DNA from: Psychromonas sp. CD1
Lineage (GTDB): Bacteria; Pseudomonadota; Gammaproteobacteria; Enterobacterales; Psychromonadaceae
Reading direction: 5' to 3'
DNA: 64,000 nt
Assembly (NCBI RefSeq): GCF_002239585.1
Contig: NZ_NDFH01000003.1
Coordinates: 744,001-808,000, forward strand
Below are positions 47,144 to 55,784 of this stretch, in pieces. A program made the position numbers and the translations under genes. The notes under the pieces were generated by a model. It saw only the letters and a program-made list of their open reading frames with translations. It was not told the DNA's origin and ran no database searches. Within the stretch, counting starts at the first letter, position 1. Each line of letters opens with the position of its first letter.

Positions 47144-48667
47144 AAAACAACAAAATCTACAGTAAATAACACCAATAATGAAAGTTTTTTTGATATGAGT
47201 AAACTTGTTTTTGAAGGTATTAATATCACTAATACGGTGATAGAAATACAGGATTTAGCAAATAAAAGTTATAATCATATTCGTATCCAAAAAATGCATT
47301 TAAGCCAATTTGAATTTTCTAAAGACAGTGATTTTACTCTTATCAGCGAAGTACTGTTTAATAATATTAAAATCAATATTACACTTACCAGTAAAATTAA
47401 TATTAGTCAGGATATGACGCGTATCAGCCTTAAAGATTTAATTTTAAACAGCCAATTTAGTGGTCCAGATATTCCCAATGGAAAACTAACCTCGACCCTA
47501 AAAACAAATGCGATTTATCAAATCAAAAGCAAAAAATTAACCTTAAATCCATTTCAAATAATGCTGGATAAAATAAAATTGAAAGGTCAAGTATCTGTAC
47601 AAAATGGTGCCCTAACAAAAGTACGATATACACTATTTGGCAATCAATGGGATCTTAACCCTTATCTATCTAAAAAAAGCACAATAACGCCAGCTACAAA
47701 AAACAAAAATAAAATACAAAACACCAATAACCGAAATACAAGCGCACCTGAAATAGAGCCAAATCTCAGCTTTTTAACGCACTTAGATGTACAAGGAGAT
47801 TTAACCATTGCAGGCATTTTATATGAAAATATTAAGATAGGTGAGATCACTACTAAGTTGTTTATTAAAAAGGGAAAAGCAAGCCTAAACCCACTCAATA
47901 TAAAATTATATAAAGGTCAATTGAATGCAAAGGCAAGTATTGACGATGCAAAAGGTAAAAATATATACCAAATAAATACACAATTAAAAGGCGTACAACT
48001 ACGCCCATTACTGATTGATGTTGCCGAAATTGATTTTATAAGTGGTCAAACCGCTTTTACTTTTAACGGAACAGGAATAGGCTTAACAGCAGCTAGCATT
48101 AAACAAGGCCTAACCGGTCAAGGAAATTTTTCTTTGCTTGATGGTGAGATTTATGGCGTTAATATTCATCAAGATATACGTCGTTTAAAGGCCAAATTGA
48201 AAGGTAAAAAACCACCAACCGAAAAAGATATTAAAAAAACAGACTTTGCCTCATTAAATGGTGATTTCACTTTAGGTAATGGCATCATTAATAATCAGAA
48301 ATTATTAATGTTATCACCGATTCTACGCTTAGATGGTACAGGTTTAATTAATATTATTAATAATACTTTAGATTATCAACTTAGCATTGCCCCCCTTTCT
48401 CAACGGGGCACAGAAACAGAACAATTTGATCTTAAAGGCGTGGTTATTCCCATGCATATTAAAGGCTCTTTAACCGACCCTAAATTTTCTTTAGATATGC
48501 AAGGCGCATTAAAAGCACAATTAAAAGAAAAAGTGAATGCCGAGAAAAAACGTTTGCAACGTAAATTAGAAAATAAACTTAAAGGTCGTCTCGATGATAA
48601 ATCAAAACAATTTCTTAAGAAAGAAGGCAAAGAAATAGAAAACTTATTAAAAGGTTTATTTGGCTAA
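47015..48667 (+). pseudogene. asmA: Chimera: IS256 transposase start fused in frame to a 5'-truncated asmA
   Basis: An open 550-codon frame made of two unrelated parts. Residues 1-43 are an IS256-type transposase N-terminus. From about residue 55 the sequence follows an AsmA-family protein: LVFEGINITNTVIEIQD, GKLTSTLKTNAIYQ, the repeat GLTGQGNFSLLDGEIYGVNI and DYQLSIAPLSQRGTETEQF, ending with a lysine-rich tail. AsmA normally starts with a membrane helix and is about 600 residues or more; here about 150-200 N-terminal residues, including the anchor, are missing. The fused product could be translated but should not reach the envelope. AsmA assists outer-membrane biogenesis and lipid transport. 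Confidence 0.78.
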
Positions 48668-48694
48668 AGCCATCAAATTTTAACTAAAATACAT

Positions 48695-48731
48695 AAAAGG
48701 ACATTAAATGCAAAATATTCAATGTCCTTTT
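48695..48731. terminator. Terminator between asmA and aroC
   Basis: AAAAGGACATT / AATGTCCTTTT, an 11-bp stem between convergent genes. Confidence 0.8.
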
Positions 48732-48768
48732 ACATATAAAAACACCTAAAAAAACGACCCTTTAGGCT

Positions 48769-49857
48769 TTATTTAAGATGAGGTGTGTTGGTCTGTACAT
48801 GCATATTTTGAGCACGATGACGTAATAGATGATCGAGTAACGTTATCGCCATTTGCGCTTCGGCAATTGGGACGGCTCGAATTCCGACACAAGGATCATG
48901 ACGGCCTTTAGTTATCATAGTGGTCGCCTTACCTTCTTTAGTGATCGTGCGCCCAGGAATGGTTAGACTTGAGGTTGGTTTTAAAGCAATAGATGCAATA
49001 ATATCTTGACCCGTTGAAATCCCACCGAGAATACCACCAGCATGATTTGATAAAAAACCTTGCGGGCTCATTTCATCGCGATGTTCCGTACCTTTTTGCT
49101 TTATCACCGCAAAACCGTCTCCAAACTCAACCCCTTTAACTGCATTAATGCTCATTAAAGAATGAGCTAACTCAGCATCTAATCTATCAAAAACAGGTTC
49201 ACCTAAGCCAACGGGAACATTTGATGCAATAACCGTTACTTTGGCTCCCACGGAGTTACCTTCTTTTATCAACGATTGCATATAGGTTTCAAGCGTGGCT
49301 ATTTTACTGGGATCAGGAAAAAAGAAAGGATTTTTATCAACTTCACTCCAATCTAAAGTTTGTGCCTTAATTTCACCTAATTGAGCTAAATAACCTCTAA
49401 TTTTAATCCCGTATTGAGTTTGTAAATATTTTTTTGCAATAGCTCCTGCGGCCACCCGCATTGCAGTTTCTCGGGCAGAGGCTCGCCCACCACCACGATG
49501 ATCTCGATGACCATATTTTTGATAATAGGTATAATCCGCATGCCCAGGGCGAAATACATCTTTAATTGCTGAGTAGTCTTGTGAGCGTTGATCTGTATTT
49601 ACAATCATAAGTCCAATGCTACAGCCCGTCGTTTTACCCTCAAAAACACCCGATAAAATCTGTACTTGATCTCTTTCTTGGCGCATTGTGGTATAACGAG
49701 ATTGTCCGGGACGACGCCTATCTAAATCATGTTGTAAATCTGCTTCACAAATCTCTAAACCCGGAGGTATACCATCAACGATGCAGCCTAAAGCAACACC
49801 ATGACTTTCACCAAAAGTGCTCACTTTAAAGAGTTGACCAATACTACTTCCTGCCAT
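48769..49857 (-). CDS. aroC: Chorismate synthase
   Basis: A 362-residue enzyme: [54 protein letters not shown] and [20 protein letters not shown]. It forms chorismate from EPSP using reduced FMN. It lies downstream of prmB, the E. coli order (prmB-aroC). The upstream 147 bp consist of a perfect 75-bp duplication, so its leader and ribosome site are present twice in part. Confidence 0.97.
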   Translation of the reverse strand: MAGSSIGQLFKVSTFGESHGVALGCIVDGIPPGLEICEADLQHDLDRRRPGQSRYTTMRQERDQVQILSGVFEGKTTGCSIGLMIVNTDQRSQDYSAIKDVFRPGHADYTYYQKYGHRDHRGGGRASARETAMRVAAGAIAKKYLQTQYGIKIRGYLAQLGEIKAQTLDWSEVDKNPFFFPDPSKIATLETYMQSLIKEGNSVGAKVTVIASNVPVGLGEPVFDRLDAELAHSLMSINAVKGVEFGDGFAVIKQKGTEHRDEMSPQGFLSNHAGGILGGISTGQDIIASIALKPTSSLTIPGRTITKEGKATTMITKGRHDPCVGIRAVPIAEAQMAITLLDHLLRHRAQNMHVQTNTPHLK

Positions 49858-49858
49858 A

Positions 49859-50008
49859 ATTTCACCCTATTATCTGCTCTGGCTTATGTTAAAAAAATAA
49901 TAACATTCAACGATAAAGATCATTTTTAATTATATTTCACCCTATTATCTGCTCTGGCTTATGTTAAAAAAATAATAACATTCAACGATAAAGATCATTT
50001 TTAATTAT
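49859..50008. repeat. Perfect 75-bp tandem duplication in the prmB-aroC gap
   Basis: Copy 1 is 49859-49933 and copy 2 is 49934-50008, identical over all 75 bases. Copy 1 touches the aroC start codon; copy 2 ends inside the prmB stop region. Each carries a GATAAT -10-like hexamer and GGGTGAAAT on the minus strand, so a promoter or ribosome-site copy may have been added. Confidence 0.95.
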
Positions 50009-50913
50009 TTTAACTTTTCTAATTGTGCTTTTGTTAACATAAATATCCCGTGTCCACCTGATTTTAAAGGGACCCACTCAAATTCAACATTAGGATAAGC
50101 TTTAGTTAAATGAATCTGAGAATTACCGACTTCAACAAACAATAAGCCATTGTCATTTAACATATCACCGGCTTGCGCGAGCATTTTACGCACAAGATCT
50201 AAACCATCAATCCCAGATGCTAAACCTAACTCAGGCTCATGTTTAAACTCAGCAGGTAAGTTTTGCATATCTTCATTATCAACATAAGGAGGATTAGCAA
50301 CAATTAAGTCATATTTCTCATTTTCTATACCCGAAAAAAGATCAGACAGCATGGGGATAACTTGTTGCTCTACACCATGCCCTTGGATATTAATCTCTGC
50401 CACGTCTAAAGCATCCTCAGAAATGTCCACTGCATCCACATAAGCATCAGGAAAGGCATAAGCACAAGCAATTGCAATACAAGCACTTCCCGTACAAAGA
50501 TCTAGAATTCGCTCTGGAGATTTCGTTAACCAAGGTTTAAATGCATTTTGAATTAGCTCTGCAAAAGGAGAACGGGGTACTAATGTACGTTCGTCCACAT
50601 AAAACTCAAGCCCCGCAAACCACGCACTATTTGTCAAATATGCAACAGGGATCCGCAATTCAATACGCTTGATGACTAATGCAACTAATCTTTCTCGTTC
50701 TCGACGCGTGAGGCGCGCATTATTAAAATCAATAGAACTAAATAAGGGTAATTTTAATGATGCAAAAATCAAACTACGTGCATCATCTAAGGCATTATCT
50801 TGACCATGACCATAAAAAAGTCCAGCTTGTTCTAATTGTGTACATGTCCAACGTAATAAATCTTGAATAGTAAGCAGTTCATCTACTGCTTCATCACAAA
50901 AAATCGATTCCAA
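50005..50913 (-). CDS. prmB: Protein-(glutamine-N5) methyltransferase PrmB (ribosomal uL3)
   Basis: A 302-residue SAM-dependent methyltransferase: [22 protein letters not shown] (SAM loop), VDAVDIS and the catalytic NPPY in [12 protein letters not shown]. It methylates a glutamine of ribosomal protein L3. I place the start at TTG 50913: GGAGAATAAA precedes it, and translation then begins [21 protein letters not shown], co-linear with E. coli PrmB ([21 protein letters not shown]). A GTG-type start at 50943 would add ten unrelated residues. Divergent from smrB, as in E. coli. Confidence 0.93.
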   Translation of the reverse strand: MESIFCDEAVDELLTIQDLLRWTCTQLEQAGLFYGHGQDNALDDARSLIFASLKLPLFSSIDFNNARLTRRERERLVALVIKRIELRIPVAYLTNSAWFAGLEFYVDERTLVPRSPFAELIQNAFKPWLTKSPERILDLCTGSACIAIACAYAFPDAYVDAVDISEDALDVAEINIQGHGVEQQVIPMLSDLFSGIENEKYDLIVANPPYVDNEDMQNLPAEFKHEPELGLASGIDGLDLVRKMLAQAGDMLNDNGLLFVEVGNSQIHLTKAYPNVEFEWVPLKSGGHGIFMLTKAQLEKLK

Positions 50914-50966
50914 TTTATTCTCCAATCGAGGTAAAATAAGCACTTAAAAATAGAGAGTTAAAAACC

Positions 50967-51509
50967 ATGACCAAACATAAAAATAATGATAATGATTTTT
51001 CGCTATTTAGGGCTGAATTTTCAGGTATTAAAAAGTTAATACAGGATAACATACTATTAAACACGAAAAACACGAAGAAAAAGCAGTTCAAACAAGAAGT
51101 AGTGATAGCTGATTTAGAAACTGAACATTTTTCAGATGCTTTTGAACCGCATTTACCTGAACAAGGTCCGGTACGTTATTGTCGCGAAGATACGGGAAAA
51201 TACCTTCTAAAACAACTTCGTAGAGGAGACTTTCCTCCAGAAATAATTTTAGACTTACATGGACTAACCCAAGTTGAAGCAAAGCGAGAGTTAGGGGCAT
51301 TAATCGCGTGTTGTAAAAAAGAAGGTCTATATTGTTGTAGTGTTTTACATGGAATCGGCACTTATGTTCTTAAAAAACAAGTGCCTCTCTGGCTTGCACA
51401 ACATCCCGATATCTTAGCTTTCCATCAGGCCCCTCTTGAATTTGGTGGGCATGGCGCTTTACTCGTAATTATTGAACTTGAAGACTGGCAAATGAAGCGT
51501 GAATTTTAA
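50967..51509 (+). CDS. smrB: Ribosome rescue endonuclease SmrB
   Basis: A 180-residue protein with a charged N-terminal region and a C-terminal SMR domain: LDLHGLTQVEAKRELGAL, the HGIGTYVLKKQVPLWL loop and FGGHGALLVIIE. SmrB cuts mRNA at collided ribosomes. Its divergent pairing with prmB matches E. coli. A 53-bp shared promoter region, counting from the prmB TTG start, lies between them. Confidence 0.93.
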   Translation: MTKHKNNDNDFSLFRAEFSGIKKLIQDNILLNTKNTKKKQFKQEVVIADLETEHFSDAFEPHLPEQGPVRYCREDTGKYLLKQLRRGDFPPEIILDLHGLTQVEAKRELGALIACCKKEGLYCCSVLHGIGTYVLKKQVPLWLAQHPDILAFHQAPLEFGGHGALLVIIELEDWQMKREF

Positions 51510-51550
51510 AAAAGATGCGCTAAAATAAAAAACATCAACACGCTCGACAT

Positions 51551-52021
51551 TTAAGATAAGTGACTAACGGCCGTCATACTTACTAATTGCCCTGAACCTT
51601 GCTCATTCAACTCAATATGTGCAATGCTTGATGTTGAAAAAGCACAAACAGCTGACTGTGGTGCTAATTCAGAGACGAGATAACCGACCAAAGGTAAATG
51701 AGAAATCAATAATACAGTTTTTATTCCCTGAGCCTGTAAAGAAAATATCTCAGTGAGTGTTTTATGTACGCTACCCGATGGCGTTAACATTTTTACTGTT
51801 TGTTGATGCGCTACCTTAGGGAAGTAATCACATACACTGCGCCACGTTTGTTGTGCTCGTAGATAAGGACTAAGCATAAGCGCATCAAAAACAACATTTT
51901 TGCTACGCATATATTGTGCCATTCTTGCGCTCTGCTCGATGCCAATTGATGTTAATGCTCTCTGCGCGTCCGAACTTGCCATCATTTGGGCCTGTCCATG
52001 ACGCATAATATAAATATGCAT
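51551..52021 (-). CDS. sixA: Phosphohistidine phosphatase SixA
   Basis: A 156-residue histidine phosphatase fold. RHG at residues 7-9 (MHIYIMRHGQAQ) carries the catalytic histidine, SPYLRAQQT the second arginine, and ISHLPLVGYLVSEL the second histidine. SixA removes phosphate from histidine phosphotransfer proteins. In E. coli it was first linked to ArcB's HPt domain and later to the nitrogen PTS. Convergent with smrB and about 40 bp away. Complete. Confidence 0.93.
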   Translation of the reverse strand: MHIYIMRHGQAQMMASSDAQRALTSIGIEQSARMAQYMRSKNVVFDALMLSPYLRAQQTWRSVCDYFPKVAHQQTVKMLTPSGSVHKTLTEIFSLQAQGIKTVLLISHLPLVGYLVSELAPQSAVCAFSTSSIAHIELNEQGSGQLVSMTAVSHLS

Positions 52022-52115
52022 AAAGTTTCATCTCAATATCTTAATTAAAAAAATAGCATAACATATAAAATCGCCCGATCAGATGTTGATGTATTCGCAT
52101 CGATAAAACAGCAGA

Positions 52116-52265
52116 TTATGAAGGCTCATCTTTAGTCGGTACATTTCCTGTAAAATGAAGAATGATTGCAGCACCAAAAAATACAGCTACAAACCCTCCT
52201 AAAAATATCACCGGCATCGCGGCATAACCTAAAATATGCCAAAAAATTGATTCTAAATTACTCAT
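52116..52265 (-). CDS. Small membrane protein, TIGR02808-like
   Basis: A 49-residue reading with a GAGG ribosome site five bases before the ATG. The peptide begins MSNLESIFWHILGYAAMPVI, continues with one hydrophobic segment (FLGGFVAVFFGAAIILHF) and a short polar tail. The start LES-I-WH-LGY-AMPVI resembles the short conserved TIGR02808 family of Vibrio-like bacteria, function unknown. Start, ribosome site and conserved pattern make it a credible gene although it is under 60 codons. Confidence 0.75.
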   Translation of the reverse strand: MSNLESIFWHILGYAAMPVIFLGGFVAVFFGAAIILHFTGNVPTKDEPS

Positions 52266-52429
52266 AGCAGCCTCAACATTACGTTACAATATTGTTAATA
52301 GTACGTAACTTTTACGAAACTATCATGTTTAAAATCATAAAAGATACAATTTAATTTAATATAAAAGGAACTTTTTTTTAAATTAAATGACTGTTATTAT
52401 AACTAAATCATTCTGCTATGAGTATTTAC

Positions 52430-53389
52430 ATGGAAAATCAACAAGTTCAAGCATTACGCAACTACCTAAATAAAATGATTTTAGGACAAAGTGAATTAGT
52501 AGATGGATTACTTATCGCTTTACTTGCTGATGGGCATATTATCGTAGAGAGTCCTCCTGGCCTTGCCAAGACACGTGCCATTAACGCTCTTGCTAAAGGT
52601 ATTGAAGGCGACTTCCATCGCATTCAATTTACCCCTGATTTACTACCTTCTGATTTAACGGGCACAGATATTTTCCGCCAGGAAACGGGCGAATTTATTT
52701 TTGAAAAAGGCCCTCTTTTTCATAACCTTATTTTAGCCGATGAAATAAACCGCGCCCCAGCCAAAGTACAATCGGCGCTATTAGAAGCAATGGCCGAACA
52801 TCAAATAACCGTAGGAAAAACAACGTATCAACTACCTGAACTTTTTTTAGTGATGGCGACTCAAAATCCACTAGAGCAAGAAGGTACTTATCCCTTACCC
52901 GAAGCACAGTTGGACCGCTTTATTATGCATTTAGAGTTAGATTATCCTGATGCAAAAACTGAAAAACAAATTTTAGCTCTTAATCATAAAGAAATTTTAA
53001 AAGAAGAAATAGCACAGGTCACACCACTCACTAACCAACAAATATTTAATATGCGTCGCGAAGTGATGAATGTTGAAATTGCACCACATTTAGAAGAATA
53101 CCTAATAAATTTAATCATGGCGACTCGTCAGCCAAAGAGCTATTCCGAGAAGTTAGGCAATTGGATTAATTACGGGGCTAGCCCTCGAGCAACATTAGCC
53201 TTAATGCGTACGGCAAAAGCACGGGCTTGGTTAGATCAGCGCTCTCATGTTATTCCCGATGATATCATTCAAAATCTTTATCCTGTCTTACGCCATCGCT
53301 TAATTTTAACTTATGAAGCAGAGGCTCAGGGTATTAATGCGAATCAGGTGATCCAAGAAATTTTACAACAAGTTGCGATCCCAGCTTAA
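52430..53389 (+). CDS. moxR: MoxR family AAA+ ATPase
   Basis: A 319-residue AAA+ ATPase: Walker A ESPPGLAKTRAINALA near residue 45, FTPDLLPSDLTGTDIF, Walker B LILADEINRAPAKVQSALLEAM and ATQNPLEQEGTYPLPEAQLDRF. MoxR ATPases act as chaperones for VWA-domain partners; here the partners are encoded just downstream. An ATG at 52418 is an alternative start adding four residues; I prefer 52430 because a weak GAG precedes it. First gene of a tight six-gene operon. Confidence 0.93.
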   Translation: MENQQVQALRNYLNKMILGQSELVDGLLIALLADGHIIVESPPGLAKTRAINALAKGIEGDFHRIQFTPDLLPSDLTGTDIFRQETGEFIFEKGPLFHNLILADEINRAPAKVQSALLEAMAEHQITVGKTTYQLPELFLVMATQNPLEQEGTYPLPEAQLDRFIMHLELDYPDAKTEKQILALNHKEILKEEIAQVTPLTNQQIFNMRREVMNVEIAPHLEEYLINLIMATRQPKSYSEKLGNWINYGASPRATLALMRTAKARAWLDQRSHVIPDDIIQNLYPVLRHRLILTYEAEAQGINANQVIQEILQQVAIPA

Positions 53390-54342
53390 TGACGACCCCG
53401 CATAAAATAGCTATATTTAATAATACGCCTTATATCAATGGTATTGATATTTGTCTCAGTGAGTTGCTTAGCTATCAACAACAAGCAAAACGCGCGCTTA
53501 AACTTAAAAATAACGTATCAAAACAGATGCGCGTCGGTAATTATTTATCCAAAATAAAGGGCCGAGGCATGGAGTTTGCCGAAGTGCGTCATTATCAAGC
53601 AGGCGATGATATTCGTAATATTGATTGGGCAGTCACCGCGCGTACTGGCAAAGCACACACTAAACTTTTTCAAGAAGAGAAAGAGAGATCTGTTTTTATT
53701 CTTTTAGATCTCTCTGATAGTATGATTTTTGGCAGTCAATTTGTCTTTAAATCCGTACAAGCTTGTCATTTGAGTGCACTATTGAGTTGGCAAGCGAAGC
53801 AACGAGGCGATCGTATTGGGGGGTTAATCTTTAATCAAGAATACGCATCCGAGCTAAAACCAACAGGACGCCATCTTGGCTTAATGCGTTTTTTACATCA
53901 AAGTGAAATACTATGCCAAAAAGACGCGTTTAAAACACACTCAACAAAACAATCTTTATTTATACAACTCAAACGCCTTACCCGCCTTGTACAAACTGGA
54001 AGCCAAGTTCATTTAATCAGTGATTTCTCTCAACTTGATGACGCTTGCATAAAATTGATAAGTCAAATAAAACGACATAATCAGGTTGATGCTTGGCATA
54101 TTAGCGATCCTTTAGAGGCGCAATTACCCGCTAATTTAAGCCATAAAAAAATACAAATTAATAGTTTATATGGCAGTACTTTTTTTGACAAAAAAAACTC
54201 TCGTAAAAATTATAAAAAACAAGCATTACAACGTCACGAAAAAATAGTTAATACTCTTATGCAGCATGGTATCGCGTACTATTCATTATGCGCATCTTTA
54301 CCTTTAATGGAGCAATTTCATGCCCACCCTAACCAACGCTGA
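53389..54342 (+). CDS. DUF58 domain protein
   Basis: A 317-residue DUF58 protein with the family core KGRGMEFAEVRHYQAGDDIRNIDWAVTARTG and a VWA-like fold with FILLDLSDSM. It usually pairs with MoxR ATPases. Its ATG overlaps the moxR stop by one base and its end overlaps the next gene by 23 bases, so the operon is tightly coupled. Probably cytoplasmic, peripheral to the membrane. Confidence 0.92.
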   Translation: MTTPHKIAIFNNTPYINGIDICLSELLSYQQQAKRALKLKNNVSKQMRVGNYLSKIKGRGMEFAEVRHYQAGDDIRNIDWAVTARTGKAHTKLFQEEKERSVFILLDLSDSMIFGSQFVFKSVQACHLSALLSWQAKQRGDRIGGLIFNQEYASELKPTGRHLGLMRFLHQSEILCQKDAFKTHSTKQSLFIQLKRLTRLVQTGSQVHLISDFSQLDDACIKLISQIKRHNQVDAWHISDPLEAQLPANLSHKKIQINSLYGSTFFDKKNSRKNYKKQALQRHEKIVNTLMQHGIAYYSLCASLPLMEQFHAHPNQR

Positions 54343-54805
54343 CCCGCTTGCCAATTTAGCCGATATTATCAATCCTAGCAAGCCCAACATCTGGCCACCA
54401 GCGCCTATTTACTGGGTAATATTAATCGTTGTATTATTACTCTTTTTTCTCTTTTTTTTGTATTTAAAAAAACATAAAAAAAATCGAGAATATGATAATG
54501 CAATGCGTCAACAGTTACAAAAAATGATACGTCAAGAAACTAATTTTATTCAATTAAATCAATTTTTAAAAAGTATTGCACTGCATTATTTCCCGCGCCA
54601 TCAGGTGGCCTCTTTGCACGGTAAATCTTGGTTTGATTTTTTAACTATGTATAGTCAGAAGAATCTCTTCGGGGGACAACAACTCTTTTTACAACGCCTT
54701 TATCAAAACACACATAGATGTTGCACCGCAGAAGATTTTAACGATGCCAAAACTTGGGTTGCGGGACTAAAAAAAGAGATAAAAAAAAGGACTAAAAATG
54801 TTTGA
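54320..54805 (+). CDS. DUF4381 membrane protein
   Basis: A 161-residue protein with one membrane helix (WVILIVVLLLFFLFFLYL) after a short N-terminal stretch containing the family motif L-DI--P--P--WPPAPIYW. The cytoplasmic C-terminal part ends with a helical, lysine-rich tail. It overlaps both neighbours in the bat operon. The role is probably as a membrane partner of the VWA proteins; function unproven. Confidence 0.88.
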   Translation: MPTLTNADPLANLADIINPSKPNIWPPAPIYWVILIVVLLLFFLFFLYLKKHKKNREYDNAMRQQLQKMIRQETNFIQLNQFLKSIALHYFPRHQVASLHGKSWFDFLTMYSQKNLFGGQQLFLQRLYQNTHRCCTAEDFNDAKTWVAGLKKEIKKRTKNV

Positions 54806-55784
54806 ATTTACACATCTATGGCTGTTTTTTATCCTCCCGCTTCCTTTACTCGCGCGTTATTTTTTAAAAGAAACCGTTAATCAACATACTGAAATCTGGA
54901 TCCCTTTAGCTTTTAGCCGTAAACAATCATTATCGCCTAAAAAACAAAACACATTGAGCGCTATTCTACTATTATTGGCTTGGACTTTAGTGGTCGTTGC
55001 ACTTGCCAAACCTGTTTGGTATGGCGAGCCCATTCAAATTCAACAGAAAAGCCGCGATATGATTTTATCTTTAGATCTTTCTGGCAGTATGAATGAAGTC
55101 GATATGCGTTTAGAGGGTGAAAGTGTAACCCGGTTAAACCTAGTAAAAGCATTGCTTAAAACGTTTGTTGCGACTCGTCAAGGCGATCGCTTAGGATTGA
55201 TTTTATTTGCAGATCATGCTTATTTACAAACACCTCTAACCTTTGACTTAAAAACTATTGAACAACGCATTGAAGAGAGCCAAATTGGTCTCGTTGGTAT
55301 TCGCACTGCCATTGGAGAGTCTATCGGGATTGCTATCAAACGCTTTGTTAAGAACAAAAACAAACAACGCGTATTAATTTTACTCACCGATGGTACGAAT
55401 ACAGCAGGCTCTATAAAACCATTACAAGCAGCTCAACAAGCTGCCAAAAACCATATCACTATTTACACTATTGGTATTGGTGCTGACAGCATGCTAAAGC
55501 AAAGCTTTTTTGGCGTTCAACGTATTAACCCTTCTGCAGATTTAGATGAAAAAACATTAAATGAAATTGCAAAATTAACCGGTGGAAAATATTTCCGAGC
55601 CAAAGATCAGAAACAGCTACAAGAGATTTATAACATTATTAATAAACTAGAGCCTATTGATAGTGAAAAGTTAATATTTAGACCATCACAAGATGTTTTT
55701 TACTACCCGCTTGCCGGGGCTTTATTATTGCTAATTTTATATGCCCTTTATATTCAACTGCAAGGCTATCGTTATGCTCGCTGA
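54798..55784 (+). CDS. batA: VWA domain membrane protein, BatA type
   Basis: A 328-residue protein. The N-terminal helix (FTHLWLFFILPLPLLARYF) and a second helix near residue 60 precede a VWA domain with MIDAS motif DLSGSMNEVD near residue 95, the threonine in LQTPLTFDL and DGTNTAG; a C-terminal helix closes it. This is the BatA layout of Bacteroides-type aerotolerance operons. The Bat name describes the family; a role in oxygen tolerance here is inference. Confidence 0.92.
   Translation: MFEFTHLWLFFILPLPLLARYFLKETVNQHTEIWIPLAFSRKQSLSPKKQNTLSAILLLLAWTLVVVALAKPVWYGEPIQIQQKSRDMILSLDLSGSMNEVDMRLEGESVTRLNLVKALLKTFVATRQGDRLGLILFADHAYLQTPLTFDLKTIEQRIEESQIGLVGIRTAIGESIGIAIKRFVKNKNKQRVLILLTDGTNTAGSIKPLQAAQQAAKNHITIYTIGIGADSMLKQSFFGVQRINPSADLDEKTLNEIAKLTGGKYFRAKDQKQLQEIYNIINKLEPIDSEKLIFRPSQDVFYYPLAGALLLLILYALYIQLQGYRYAR

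Noticed and set aside
49859-50008. Tandem repeats considered as a CRISPR-like array
   Set aside because: Only two directly adjoining identical copies with no spacers and no cas genes nearby; it is a simple duplication.
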